The notes under the pieces are model-generated. The model did not search any database. It saw only the letters and a program-made list of their open reading frames with translations, and was not told where the DNA came from. Positions 9,496-21,395 of a stretch of DNA of 64,000 nt are shown here, piece by piece. Made by a program: the position numbers and the translations under genes. The stretch is from Mesostigma viride (Eukaryota; Streptophyta; Mesostigmatophyceae; Mesostigmatales; Mesostigmataceae). The stretch covers positions 591,756 through 655,755 of the forward strand of contig RPFO01000418.1 in the NCBI GenBank assembly GCA_009746045.1. Direction: 5' to 3'. Numbering within the stretch: position 1 is the stretch's first letter; each line of letters opens with the position of its first letter.

Positions 9496-10365
9496 TTACA
9501 TGCGAGATCCGGAGAACTGAATGACGACGCCGATTTCGTTGCCGTCGGAATCATAACCGCCTATGGTGACGTAGAAGGAGTCGCCCGATGCAAAAGTTTG
9601 AGCGTTTAGGAGTTTTTTTGAGCCCACGACGGCAAATTTGCCGTTCAACAGAATCTTAGACGAGTCAGAAATCGAAACCGTGTCAGAAAGAACAATCTGT
9701 CCGTTTAAAGCGTTGTGTACGGTAATCAAGAACTGATGGTTTGCTAACGGTTTTGAAGGCACGTTGTTTGCGCTTACGGCGATTGTGTCTATGGCAGCGG
9801 AAAACGGAAAAGCCGGCAACAGAATATTTTGAGAACCCGATCCCGTGACAGCGGTCACTGTCGTGGACCCGTCGAGTTGTGAACCAGAGTAGTGAAATAC
9901 CTCAGTGGCGACTGGAGTGAACACGTTCGCGTTCACCCATTTGCCGTTCAAGAAATTCAGAACTTGTCCGGTCTGAGGGTTGTTAATTTCCACGTCTGAA
10001 ATGCCTTCAAGCACGCTAGGAGTGAGACTATCTATGTACGCTTTGTTAACCGCGTCGTACGGAGTTAGAGGCGGGGATTGGACCATAACTTTGCCGCCTT
10101 CCGATATTGTTAACGAGCGACCAGGGGATAGCAACACGTCCCGATGGAACACAAATGTGCCAAGGGGTGCTGCCATAGAAGGCCCTTGCGAAAAATCTGT
10201 CGAAAAGTTTTGGATGTCTTCATAAGCCCCCACTGCAGAATATCTACGTATGGATAGATTCTGGTTATCAACCGTGATTTGAAATTCGCCCACTTCGGGA
10301 CCTAACGCGACATCGTTTACTAACATCAACGACCGGGTGCGAAGGGTCCCGGACGTGGTCGTCAT
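9496..10365 (-). CDS. Fibre-like structural protein
   Basis: About 289 aa from the ATG at 10365; an upstream ATG at 10422 would add a hydrophobic leader but overlaps the end of the LamG gene. The N-terminal half resembles virus and phage fibre-shaft proteins, with a short beta-rich lead and the attachment-type segment DAVNKAYID (about residue 130). The C-terminal half is Ser/Val/Asn-rich beta sequence. The giant LamG gene just upstream shares this N-terminal plan (VPKAYAD), so the two may form parts of one surface structure. An AT-rich tract (10389-10403) lies upstream of the start. The function is inferred from composition and context. Confidence 0.6.
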   Translation of the reverse strand: MTTTSGTLRTRSLMLVNDVALGPEVGEFQITVDNQNLSIRRYSAVGAYEDIQNFSTDFSQGPSMAAPLGTFVFHRDVLLSPGRSLTISEGGKVMVQSPPLTPYDAVNKAYIDSLTPSVLEGISDVEINNPQTGQVLNFLNGKWVNANVFTPVATEVFHYSGSQLDGSTTVTAVTGSGSQNILLPAFPFSAAIDTIAVSANNVPSKPLANHQFLITVHNALNGQIVLSDTVSISDSSKILLNGKFAVVGSKKLLNAQTFASGDSFYVTIGGYDSDGNEIGVVIQFSGSRM

Positions 10366-10403
10366 TTTTGCGTAATCATCAATTAGATTCCATAAAAAAA
10401 TAA

Positions 10404-13400
10404 TTACGAAATAGACCCGCAAAAACGGACTGAACCTACGGTAGAGATGCTAGCAAACACGAAACGAACAGGGCCGGAGAAATCGGCAGGATGGTTGTAC
10501 TCGAGAGATGTGGAACCGGTCCCTCCGCTCGCAGCTGCTGTTGTCGGAGATGACATGGAGTGCATTTCGGAGACGCGGTACGGCCTGTCTTTGCCCGTAG
10601 AAATATACTGCCTTATTTGACTGCCCGATCTTTGAAACGCTACAAAAAAGGACTCGCCGGCCATAGGAACGCGAAGTCCAGTGCTTTCGATGGACACGAG
10701 GTTGCGTTGATATCCTTGACCTCTTGCGTGGTAGAATTTACCAACTCCGCTAGCCGGTAAAAACGAGGCGAGGCCCAGTCGCTCGCCGGTTCCGTAATTA
10801 AGGTACCTCCCAAACACATTAAGGTTCGGGTCAGTGACGGTAAGAACGTTGTCGTACAAAAACGGCCTAGCAGAGTCGTCCACCATCACGACGCCCGTGT
10901 TGATGTCCAAGGGCCGAACTCCGGACTGCTGGTATTGAAACAAGACGGCAAAGTCGACGCCAGTGTTGAAACGAATGTCCGTGAACACGCACATGCGAGA
11001 ATGTGCTTCCTCCAAACCCTTGATGGAGTAATAACTTCCGTTGAGCGTGAACAGATCGTCGGCGGAATTATCGGGCCCGAACTCAATCGTGTCTACCGCT
11101 GAACCCCCCAAAACCGTGGTTTGGTCCCACGTAGGGTGAATAATGCCAAATGTTGATCTCGCCGAATCGTCTCCAGAAAACGCGTACCACGAATAACCAG
11201 AGGGAACCGGAAACTTTGAAACCGTACGTGTCGTGATTTTTGAGCCAATAGGGAGACTTGCAAACAACCAATAGGTCTTCAAAGGTGTGAGGCTTGATCC
11301 ACCCGTTCCATCCGCAGGGTTTCCAGAGTTGTCCCACGTGCCATTTCGTCCGATCCATATTTTAGCGTCCGTATCGATAGCAAACATGTACGTCCCGTTT
11401 GCTGTGATGGAAGGCGTTACAGCGATGCTTTGGCCAGCCCCGTCAAACCTGTCTACTCCAAGCGTGAGGCCCCCGTGGTAACCCCTGTAACATCGAACTC
11501 GAAATAGAAACGGCCGTTGGGCAGAAAATCGCGCATATACACTCTTGCAGAGTTCCCGATGCCGTTTTCCCGTGCGGAAAGGCCGTTGTCGAGGAACGAC
11601 ACGCCGTTAAGATTGGAAGCCGAAACTGTGCCAGAGTTCATCACGTGAGTCCCATCCTCGTCCCAAGCATGGCTGCCGGGTATGTGGCCGTGAACACGGA
11701 TTAAATCCCTGCCCGAGCCCGACGATGTGTAGGGGTCGTTCATCGCAAGAGCGAGGCGGAGAGGACGAAGCGATCCGAACACGCCCAGACATAAAACAAT
11801 GTCGTCGATTTCAAACGAAGGTGATGTCCACACCCCGTCCCGTCCTCCGATGAAAAGGGAAGGGAGAGAAGGGAGATTAGGACTGTTTATCGTTACCGAC
11901 GACCCCTGAATCCCGTCAACGGCGACTCGGATTGTTGACAATAAACCGTCTGTCTCGAAGGTAACAACGAGGTAGTGCAGGTTTCCGTCAGCCAAGGTGA
12001 CGCCACCTGGAAGAGAAAGCAACACGTTGGAACCTTGTGGCGATCCAATCCCGTTTTTACGAGCGTGGATCGTTAGCGAGGAAGATGATGACAAAGAAAT
12101 CTGGTAGAAATTCGCAGCGTCCCCGTAACCGATGACTGCCCCAGTTCCCGTTGTCTTTAGTCGAAAACCGATCGAAAATGGACTTTCGTTGTTGGGAAAC
12201 GTCCCTGGCAGACTTGCGTACGCTCCGGACGAAGAGGAAGCCGCAATCTGTAGCATGTTATTTGCGAATAAGGAAGGTGGCACAGGGACGATAGTTGCTC
12301 GCCCTCCCGACCCGTTGTTCAGGCCAGATCCGTTTGAAAACGACCATCGGCCTAGAACTTCGCCTCCCAGGAGACCTGACTCGTCAGGATCGGTCCACGT
12401 TCCCAAGGAAAAACAATTTTGAGTCGAAATTCTCGTCATCTGCGACAAATCGCGCGGTCGTTTTGTCCCTGCGCTAGTACATCCTCCAATGGCCCCAAAC
12501 GTCTCTTGTCGATGCTAACCAATATTTGCTGCGTTCGAAAAGTTTTCGTTGAAACGCAGACCAGACAAGGGGTCAAATGATCCCGTGTAAACACCTGCGC
12601 GATTGTTAAGCCCGACTGAAGTGTCCATAAAGAAAAACGATGCAATCGACGGGTTGTAAGCCTTAGAAAGATCTAGGGCGTCCATACTTGGTTGTTGGTA
12701 AGACTCTGGTTCCAAAACCGCACGTTATCCCAGTTTGCCTGGTCGCAGGTCGGAAAGCGTGCGTTCGTTCCAAGGGTAAGCGTTTTGGTCGTCAAGGTTT
12801 CGACACTTAGCGATGGTGCATTGCTCAAGGTCTTGAGCTCGCCGTCCACGTACATTTTGAAAAGCGAGTTGTTGTTCGTCGAATCCGCGGTCCTGGTAAC
12901 GAGAATGCGATACATCTGATTCGCATTAAGCGTAAGATTGTCGCTTGTCGCAACTTGCGCAGAAGATGAAGATAGATACACTTTTCCGGTCGAGTCGACG
13001 TTAAAAAGTAGCACGAGGTAGAAGGATTCCCAATGCCCAAATGCACGTTCCTCGATTCGCAGACGCGGTTAGAGTAAACTCGACGCCAATCGAAAACGGG
13101 TTCGTACCGCCCGAAAACCCGTCTGAAAGAGCAACGCTTGCGTATTGGGTGTTCCCGCCCTTGTCCTCGGGCATTTGAAGAAGGTTAGAAGCGTAGAAAG
13201 GCGCAGGGGAAAGCGTTAGAGAGTAACCGGACACTGTCCCTGTATTTGCCCCCGACGCACTGTTGAAAGTCCACAGAGCTTGCGAAAGCGGAGACGCGGT
13301 TTGAGTGTAAATGTGATCCACGTCCTTCTGCGTCACTTCAGTGTTCAAGAAACGGACGTTGTCCCACCGCGCCTGATTAGCCAGCCGGAAACGAGCGTTT

Positions 13401-16400
13401 GTACCGATTCGAAAGTCTTTCGTTGCGAGATTGTGACGGATTAGGAGAGGTGAGGTCTTCAAAGTCTTCGGCGCGCCGTTGATCCACAATTTAAACAGCG
13501 AGTTATTCGTTGACGAGTCGGATGTCCGGCTTACAACAATGTTGTAAGTTGTGGAAACCAAAAACGAGTAGTCGTCCGAAGTAGCGACTTGATTCGTATC
13601 GTCGCACACTAGAAGTTTTCCCGTAGAGTCGACAAGCAGGTAGTGACATGCAGTCCCCGCCCCGGCTGGCCGTATGACCAGATGCATGTGTAAGGGTGCG
13701 AGGTACTAAGAAGCGTAAAGTCCACGGCAACCGTGAACACAGACGACGAGAACTCGGTCCCGAGAGTAACAGTTGCGAATTTTGAATTCCCGCCAAGATC
13801 TTCAGGGATGGCAAGTGATCCAGATGCGGCGCTAGTGTCTGCGAAAGAGTCAGTGCGCTGCCGGTTGCCGAACCCGTGTTTGCGCCGTTGAAAGCATCAA
13901 AACTCCATCGCCCGATAGGGCTTATTTGAATACCGGGAGTTCCCAGTCCGAGCATCGAGTTCACCATCGACTGTGTGAACGCCGTGTTGAAGTAACGAAT
14001 GTTGTCCCAACGACAAGGGTGGCAAGAACTATATCTTGCGTTGGTACCGAGGCGAAACACTTTGTTCGTGATATCAGAATACTTGATCGTCTGAAACCCG
14101 TACGTCGTAGATCCTGTGTTCAGCGTCTTCTGCACCCCGTCAACCCAAAGTCGAATGAGAGTGTTGTTGTTGGTTGCGTCCGAGGTTCTCGACACGGTAA
14201 CATTGTACCATCTTCCGGTGACAAACTTAAATGTGTCCGTGGTGTACGCCATCGCGTTGCCTGAACCGATTTCAAGCCTGCCTTCTAGTCCAGTGCTCCC
14301 GTTTACGTAACAAAAGTGACCGTTTCCAGAACCCGTGACGTCTCCATACGCCCAAATAGTCGTCTGTTTGCGCCTGAAAGGCTGTCAAAGTATATGTCTG
14401 TGGATATTGTAAAGGCGTTCAAACCCGCTTGAAATCCCGACCCCAGTGTCACTTGAGCGTAATGAGTGTTTAAACCGGTGTCAATATCGGTTTTCAGCTG
14501 CCCTGCCGCCCTGCGGTGTTTGTGCTCATGTTCGTGATCGCAAGCGCTTCCGTCTGCGTCCCAGAATTCGCACCTGATAACGCGTTGAAGTTCCATTGAC
14601 CCACGACAGTAGCGGGCATGGTAGCCTGAGGATAAACGCCGTTAGACAAGTCCACGATTTCCTGTGCCGTCAATTCGCGATCAAAGATGCGAACACTATC
14701 CCACGCTGCGTTCAGAGCGACTCGGCTGACATCGAACTGGCCGATAGTCAAGTTCGGACTTGAGCTCGTCTGAGACGGAACGTTTACAGTGTTGTTAAGA
14801 GAATACTTGACGCCGTTGATCCAAAGAAAGTAGCGAAGGGACGTGCTAGCCGCCCCTGCTACGTGCGTGAAGATCATCCGGTAGGTCGTGCTCGTTGCGA
14901 ACGTCTGCTGGCTTTGGAAAGAAGCGACGCCGCTTCCATTTGTCCCGTTGGAAAGAACGGCCCACGTACTCGTGCCGTTTGGGGAGTATACATAAACCCG
15001 CGAAGTTCCGTCTCCGTACCTAAAGATCTCAGGGCTTCCGCTTGTAGAAGGAGTCTTAAACGTGACGGAGATCGTCCATGTTGAACCAAGGTTTGGAAGA
15101 CCCGAGGCGTAACTAGCTTGGTAGTAGTTTTGCGTCGTGGTGGACGTCGTTAGCACCAGCTGATTGTTCGAGTAGATCATGTCTGTCCCGAACTGCACCA
15201 TCGCATTAGATGAGAGTTTGTCCCACTGCTTGCGAGTGACCCGTTTGTAAACGAGTAATGAGATAAAGACTGTTCTGTACCCACACCACCTGTGACTTCC
15301 TGAGTCGAAAAGGCCTGGTTATAGAAAGATATATTGTCCCACACAGCAGAACTGGTTGTCGAGAACCTTGCGTTCGTCCCGAGTCGCAGTGTTTTGACGC
15401 TCAAGTTTTCCAATGCCAGTGTCTGTTCCGTTTTCAAAGTTTTCTGGGTTCCGTCGATCCACAACCTGAACAATGCGTTGTTGGAGGTCGCGTCAGTGGT
15501 ACGAGATACAGCGATTGCATACTTTCGGTTGGCCGAAAGTGTCAAGTCGTCTGTACAGGCCACAGTTGCTGAACTGGTCGAGAGTAGCAACTTGCCAGTG
15601 TTGTCGATAGCGAGGTACACACACGGTGTGCCGATGTTCGGATCACCGTATGCCCATATAACCGTATATTGCGTAACGGATGTCACCGTGAACTCCGTGT
15701 AGATGCTGAACGCCGAGAGTCCCCCGTTGAAGTCGTTACCAAGACTCGCCATCGCATACGAAGCGTTCCCGCCCGCGTCCTCGGCTAGCGTGAGGGCGTT
15801 CGAAGTAGGAGATACGCCGGGGGCAAATGTAAGAGAGTACCCTGACGCGGTTCCCGTATTTGCTCCGGTCGCAGAATCAAAGTTCCACAAGCCCGGGGTG
15901 GGAGGGTCGACGTAGATGTTTGTGTACCGATCAACTTGCAATTGGTTAAGTTGAGAGTTGAAGAACGCAACGTTGTCCCACTTTGCCGCGCTTCCAAACT
16001 TGTAAGCATCGTTTGTACCCAATCGAAGTTTCTTCGACGTGATGTTGAGTTGGGTAACTGTCTCATTGGTTGCTAGAAGTCTAGGCACTCCGTTGATCCA
16101 GACAGTGAAAAGAGAGTTGTTGTTACTTGCATCCGTTGAACGCGACAAGATGATATTTGTCAACGTGTTTGTCGCGAGCTGGTAGTCCATTATTGGGACC
16201 TTTGCCGTGTGAGTTGCGAGCTCAATCGCTCCTGACGAATGAGCGAGCAGGAAGTAACAGGGAGAGGATCCGGAAGGATCTCCGTATGCCCAAATGACTG
16301 TGTACGGCTGGGAATTCCCCACAAGCGCAAAGTTGCATGCGATTGTGAACGAAGAGAGGCCAGAATTGAACTCAGGGCCCAAAACAACCTCGGCGTAGGT

Positions 16401-19400
16401 ATAGTTGCCCCCAGCGTCTTCTTGAAGAGACAGAAGAGCGCCAGATGGGGAAACGCCGTTAGAAAACGTCATCACGGCCGATTGATATTCGCCCGTGTTT
16501 GAACCGTCGTTCGCGTTGAAACTCCAAAACCCGCTTGGGGTAGGAGGAGCGTTAGTGACCGCGCCGTTCACAAACGAAATAGCGTGCCCTGATGTTTTTT
16601 GGAAAGAATCATCCATGTACGCAACTAATGCCGATCCTTTATTGGATCCCAAGTCGACCTCGACGAGTTCTCGAAAGGCTCCCAAGTACACATCTGCATC
16701 GCGACGAAATCGGGGTTCTTTGAACGGAGTTTCTTCTATACGTGAATGCGGGAACAAGAGGCCGCTGGATGAGCGGCTTATAGGTCGCAGTGTTTACTCG
16801 TAGCTGTTTGGCTAGAGCTTTTGTGATTAGTAGATGCAATATAGTGCATGGTTGAAAAATGAATTAAATAAAATGTGCGTTCCGCGCTTGGGTTGATTAT
16901 ACCCGGGCGGAACGGGGCGTGAGGTGCAGTGCCCCTGAAAAGAACAACCTACGCATTATTTAATACTAGCCGTGCAGATTCGGGATATTCTACCCCCGGT
17001 CTGTACGGTTAGCGTCTTACTAGCATCCACTAAACATAAGGGTTTAATGACGTCAGTTAGCTAGGGATAAGGGAGGTTTTGCGACTAAAAGCCGCTCTGG
17101 CTGGTTTTGTCGGCCTCTTTCTTTGCTCGTTGTCGTTGCGGCGGCAGCCGCAGCTATGGGTGCTGCGGAGCAAAATCCCAAAAGCACTGGTTGCACTGGC
17201 CACTTGGCCAGTGGTGAGACTTCCAGTTGTTAACCGGCCAGGCGTAGTTCCTCGCCCGGTTAACTAAAAGAAAAGAAAAAGATTACCTCCGGTCCGCACC
17301 TTTTCCCCAGCTTGGGGTCTTTGGTGGGCCGGATGCCGTGACAGGTGCTCAACTGTCGCTTGGTCGGCCCAGTGCGCGAGCTGGTGCTCCGTACCTGGGG
17401 ATGCTTGCACCCCGGGTTGGAGCCGGATGGCTGGCACTGGCGACCCGTGTCTCGGTCCGCGGCCTGCGGCTTTTTCTTCGGAAATTGCTGCTGGCCAGCA
17501 AACTTTGCAATTGCCTTCCGCCGAGGGGGGGGTGGTTGGGGCTGGGGACGGCGATGGGAAAAGCGTCTAAGCTAGAAATTTTTTCCCCACGCATAGAAAC
17601 CTCGGGGGGGAATGCGGTCTTGGCTGAACGGACTCTCGTTCAGCCAGGTGCCTGGGGCTGTGGCCTCGGGCATCCGGGCTGGCGGGGCCTGGGCTAGGTC
17701 CACGTTTTTTCTCGAAGCACCCCGGGTCTATGGGGAGACGGCCATAGCGGTACCGACTCGGGGCCCCGAGAGGGGTCATGATAGGCTGGCCGTGCGCAAT
17801 CGCAGTGCAAATGCGCTGGGCCTTTTTGGGCCTGGCCATGCATCCACAGCCGCCGGGCACACGCCTCCCGATGTGGGGGGGCTCCCGTTTTGCGGCAGGG
17901 CGGTCACTTGTGACAACGAGCAAGGTGGAGTGCGGCTTCAAGGGAAAGCCAGGGCGGGGGTGATTGGGCCACGTACTTCATGAAGGGCCTTGAACGGCGT
18001 GCCTCCGGGCATGTCAATTAGTGTCACATGTATGCTTCCACTTATTGTTTTAATGAAGATGCTGGTTTTTGTGGGAGCTACGTGGGACATGAATCGGGGT
18101 TCTTTGAACGGAGTTTCTTCTATACGTGAATGCGGGAACAAGAGGCCGCTGGATGAGCGGCTTATAGGTCGCAGTGTTTACTCGTAGCTGTTTGGCTAGA
18201 GCTTTTGTGATTAGTAGATGCAATATAGTGCATGGTTGAAAAATGAATTAAATAAAATGTGCGTTCCGCGCTTGGGTTGATTATACCCGGGCGGAACGGG
18301 GCGTGAGGTGCAGTGCCCCTGAAAAGAACAACCTACGCATTATTTAATACTAGCCGTGCAGATTCGGGATATTCTACCCCCGGTCTGTACGGTTAGCGTC
18401 TTACTAGCATCCACTAAACATAAGGGTTTAATGACGTCAGTTAGCTAGGGATAAGGGAGGTTTTGCGACTAAAAGCCGCTCTGGCTGGTTTTGTCGGCCT
18501 CTTTCTTTGCTCCCCACCCACCCACCCTTGTCTTGGTTGCCTCTAGGGCCACGTACTTCATGAAGGGCCTTGAACGGCGTGCCTCCGGGCATGTCAATTA
18601 GTGTCACATGTATGCTTCCACTTATTGTTTTAATGAAGATGCTGGTTTTTGTGGGAGCTACGTGGGACATGAAATAGATATCGTCGATTGAAGAACCGTC
18701 TGGTGCATAGATGATGGAATGAGTGTCAGTAGAGTCACCAGCCGCTTTTGTAAGAGGAGAATCGCCCGTCCCTGTGACGGGTGTCATAAGATTGGTTTCG
18801 TCGACAGAAGGAACGATATACCCCTTTTCTGTTTGCTCGTGAGCAAACGTGAGAGGAGTGCGAATTCGCTTCACAGTCGACTCTTCAACTCCAATTTTAA
18901 GAATGGCGAGGTTAGTGAATTTAAATCCCGATAGATATCTCGCGTTCGTCGGAGAATACGTAGCGAAGTAGAAGTCTGCATCGTCGACGAATGACACGGG
19001 TCGCAGGAGTGACTGTACCAACAATCCGTTGCAATACAACGACCACGTGTCTGAGATCCGAGTCAAGCATACGCGATTCCAAGCGTCTAAACGCAGATAG
19101 GATTCGGAAAAGGATGCGTTAGTAGTGAGGCCGTCGATTGTGAGATGAACGCCAGTGTCAACAGAGAAGGACACGGATCCTCCTGACGTTGGCGGAAAAC
19201 ACCCATAGCTGAAGATGCCGACTCCAGGAATGGGAATCGATGCAGGGAAGAACACATCCAGCAAAATGGTCATGTCGGTCGTGGAAGGAAACCCCTTTCC
19301 TCCGATCGCGGCTTTGAACCCTTCCGAGTCTGCGCTTTGAGGATGGTAAGAGATGACTCTGTCGCTGATCGAGAAATCGTCTGTGCTAGAAGCCGTTGAC

Positions 19401-20794
19401 ATCTTCATCTCTACGCCGGATACACGATCGAACGGGCGATTTCCGTCAAAATCCCAAAACGACTTGACAGATTCGTACGGAATTCCCTCCAGATCTCCTC
19501 CCTTCGTGTACACTTCGATTGGCTTCAGGTCGCTAAAGTTCCCTCGAGAATCCTTTGCGGCCAAGTACACGGAGTACGGCCGCCCTTCTAAAAGACCCGG
19601 GAAAACAAACTCGTTTGACATTACTGCATCGTTCCCTTGCATCGTGTCTGTTTTTCTCGACAAGAAACCTTCAGGAGAGGTTTCATTGCCAATAAGAGAG
19701 CTCGCAAGGATGTCGGACCTCCTGCCCTGGTAAGCGTGAGCGGCAACAACAAGGTTGTTCTGTTCTGGGTCGACGAAGTCGTGGCGAACAGAAATGGAGG
19801 AGTCAGAGACGGTTGTTGCAGCCGGCTCGGGGTTGGAAGTCGGTGGAGAAAGATCCGATTCGAGGTCGGTCTTGGTACCAGAAAGAACAATGTTGATTGA
19901 AGAGACGGTGTCGGTGACAGTGCCTGAAATAGTAAGTCTCACGCGGACGCTGTAAGGCTTGTTCTTCGCAAGATCGATCTTCTTGTGATTGGGAAGCGCA
20001 ATGTTTGAAACCAAAGACCAGCTTCCATTCCACGACATCGCGATCTGGCCTGTAGTTACAATTCTCGAGACCTCGCGTGCGTGGGAAACCGTCTCCGCCG
20101 CTATGTCGCACACTTCCACTTCGACAGCCGCCGTGGTCTGAACCGGCGGGGCAGGAGCGGGAACACCTTGTACGGTCACCCAAATGGAGTCTATGAATAG
20201 ATCGGTTTCCGGCTTAAACGCGTATTTTGGAGCTACGTCAGGGTTTGCGAGGAATCCGCTGATGCACGTGTCGAGGAAGGCTCCCGAAAGCACTTCCGCT
20301 CGTGTGATCGAACGCGAGAATGCAGACGATCGAAATTGTCCGCGTTCAGTGACGGAATCTGACACCCATTTGTTTTGAAACGCGTCGTAGACGAGTCCCA
20401 TGCCATCCGCTGCACCTGTCGTGTCAACATTTAAAAGAGTCGCGAGCGTCTCAGTTCCCGACCAGCCCGGAAAGAGGTCGGCGTATGCTTTTGGTACGAG
20501 ATGATCATTCGGCGCATTGTCGTATTCAAGACGACTCGCAAACGGGAGTCTCAAAAACGAGCGGACTACAAGATCGCCGATAATGTTCACGTTCTGCTGA
20601 AACTCCCAGACGCCGCCTTCATCGCTCATGTACGGAAGCGCCATGTCTCCGTGATACGTGTAAGCCAGATACCATTGTTCTTCCATCTTTCTCTCTAGCC
20701 GGAGAGAGTGGTTCACGACTCTCAGTCTCCACAAGGAGCCGTCCGCGCCTTCGAGGTTGAGCGCTTTCGCGCGGACGACGCCGCATTCAGCCAT
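10404..20794 (-). pseudogene. Giant LamG-repeat fibre/adhesin gene with SPRY-like end; many frameshifts; split by a transposon
   Basis: One gene of about 8.4 kb (about 2,800 codons) without the insert. From the ATG at 20794 it reads: a fibre-type N-terminus (WEFQQNVNI, VPKAYAD), a beta/FN3-like region, a first LamG/concanavalin-like module, then the insert at 16711-18670. About eight to nine tandem LamG modules follow, each with WxFN...GANTG, FTVWINGV-type and LGTNA...WDN motifs. A C-terminal SPRY-like segment has GRFYFEFDV and AIDTDAKIWIGRNGTW. The modules lie in changing frames. Good sequence switches frame near 15190, 14550, 14280, 13700, 13030, 12700, 12500 and 11420, with smaller uncertain ones. 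It is probably a glycan-binding virion fibre. The density of breaks fits decay, though repeats also favour assembly error. Confidence 0.7.
16711..18670 (+). mobile_element. Non-autonomous split-direct-repeat element 1 (DIRS/PAT-like)
   Basis: The order is A1 16711-17128, middle 17129-17965, B1 17966-18090, GAAT 18091-18094, A2 18095-18512, a 33-bp C-rich spacer (cccacccaccc) 18513-18545, and B2 18546-18670. The A copies (418 bp) and B copies (125 bp) look identical. This A1-middle-B1-A2-B2 order is the split direct repeat known from PAT/Ngaro-type DIRS retrotransposons. The 837-bp middle has no reverse transcriptase or recombinase, so the copy would be non-autonomous. The flanks are GAAAT on both sides while the internal B1-A2 junction is GAAT. 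Removing 1964 bp (element plus junction GAAT) restores the frame of the LamG gene; removing 1965 does not. It lies antisense to that gene. Confidence 0.75.
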
Positions 20795-20870
20795 GGTTGT
20801 TAAAACATAAACAAAAAATTGCACGCGATATTAACGCGGTAAATTTTTGTGCAAGGATTATGTTATCAGG

Positions 20871-21074
20871 ATGTCCTTTGTCGAAACTCTTATCAAGCTG
20901 GTTCTCTTGCTTTTCGTGATGTATGTCAACGCCGGTCTTGCCCTTGTCCATGCTTCTGAAGACTTGAGCTCTCGAAAAAACACGGATCCTAAAGAGTGGA
21001 TTAAGTTGGTTCTCAAACTTCCGATAGACAAGATACCTGGCATGTTGGAAAAAATTAATTACGACGAAAAGTAA
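20871..21074 (+). CDS. Small membrane protein, 67 aa
   Basis: The ATG at 20871 gives an N-terminal hydrophobic helix (IKLVLLLFVMYVNAGLALV) that could be a signal anchor, then a charged tail (LPIDKIPGMLEKINYDEK). An ATG-like start further upstream (20847) adds a short charged leader and is less likely. It is divergent from the LamG gene, with a 76-bp AT-rich gap between the starts (20795-20870) that probably holds both promoters. It is followed 24 bp later by another small membrane protein. No family is recognised. Confidence 0.6.
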   Translation: MSFVETLIKLVLLLFVMYVNAGLALVHASEDLSSRKNTDPKEWIKLVLKLPIDKIPGMLEKINYDEK

Positions 21075-21098
21075 TTTTATTACCATAATAAATAAATA

Positions 21099-21395
21099 AT
21101 GGACCCCTTTTTACGGATAGCTCTTGTGCTGGTCGTGGTTTTCTTGATTCTCTCGCTGATCGTGAATCTCGCTGGAGAAGAGCTTGCGAAAAAACTTTGC
21201 GAGTGGTTTGGCAAGGAGGACTCTGAAAAGTGCGCAGAACATGTATTCAATGTATTAAATGTAATCGCTTTGCCCCTGTTGGCCTTGTTCGCTGCTGCAG
21301 GGGTGGTCACAAAATGGCAGTCCTATACGGACCAAAGGACAATTGCTAAAGCCGCTCAACTTAAGTTGAATAAGAGCAAGACCGTAAAACCGTGA
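21099..21395 (+). CDS. Small two-span membrane protein, 98 aa
   Basis: A first span covers residues 6-25 (RIALVLVVVFLILSLIVNLA). A charged loop with two cysteines (LCEWFGKEDSEKCAEH) follows, then a second span (VLNVIALPLLALFAAAGVV) and a basic tail ending in KTVKP. An AT-rich leader with AATAAATA precedes the ATG. The 3' end overlaps that of the opposing gene at 21361 by 35 bp. No homologue is recognised. Confidence 0.65.
   Translation: MDPFLRIALVLVVVFLILSLIVNLAGEELAKKLCEWFGKEDSEKCAEHVFNVLNVIALPLLALFAAAGVVTKWQSYTDQRTIAKAAQLKLNKSKTVKP

Noticed and set aside
17338-17983. GC-rich frames in the middle of element 1 (up to about 124 aa)
   Set aside because: Composition follows local GC content on both strands; no motif of RT, recombinase or gag and no matching frame in element 2.
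16711-18670. Reading the split-repeat elements as introns or inteins
   Set aside because: Ends lack GT-AG borders, the element is not open in the sense frame, and no splicing-domain motifs are present.
16706-18675. Classical 5-bp target site duplication (GAAAT) for element 1
   Set aside because: Both flanks read GAAAT, but removing 5 bp plus the element leaves the gene out of frame, and element 2 flanks do not match; circle integration with a 4-bp junction explains both.
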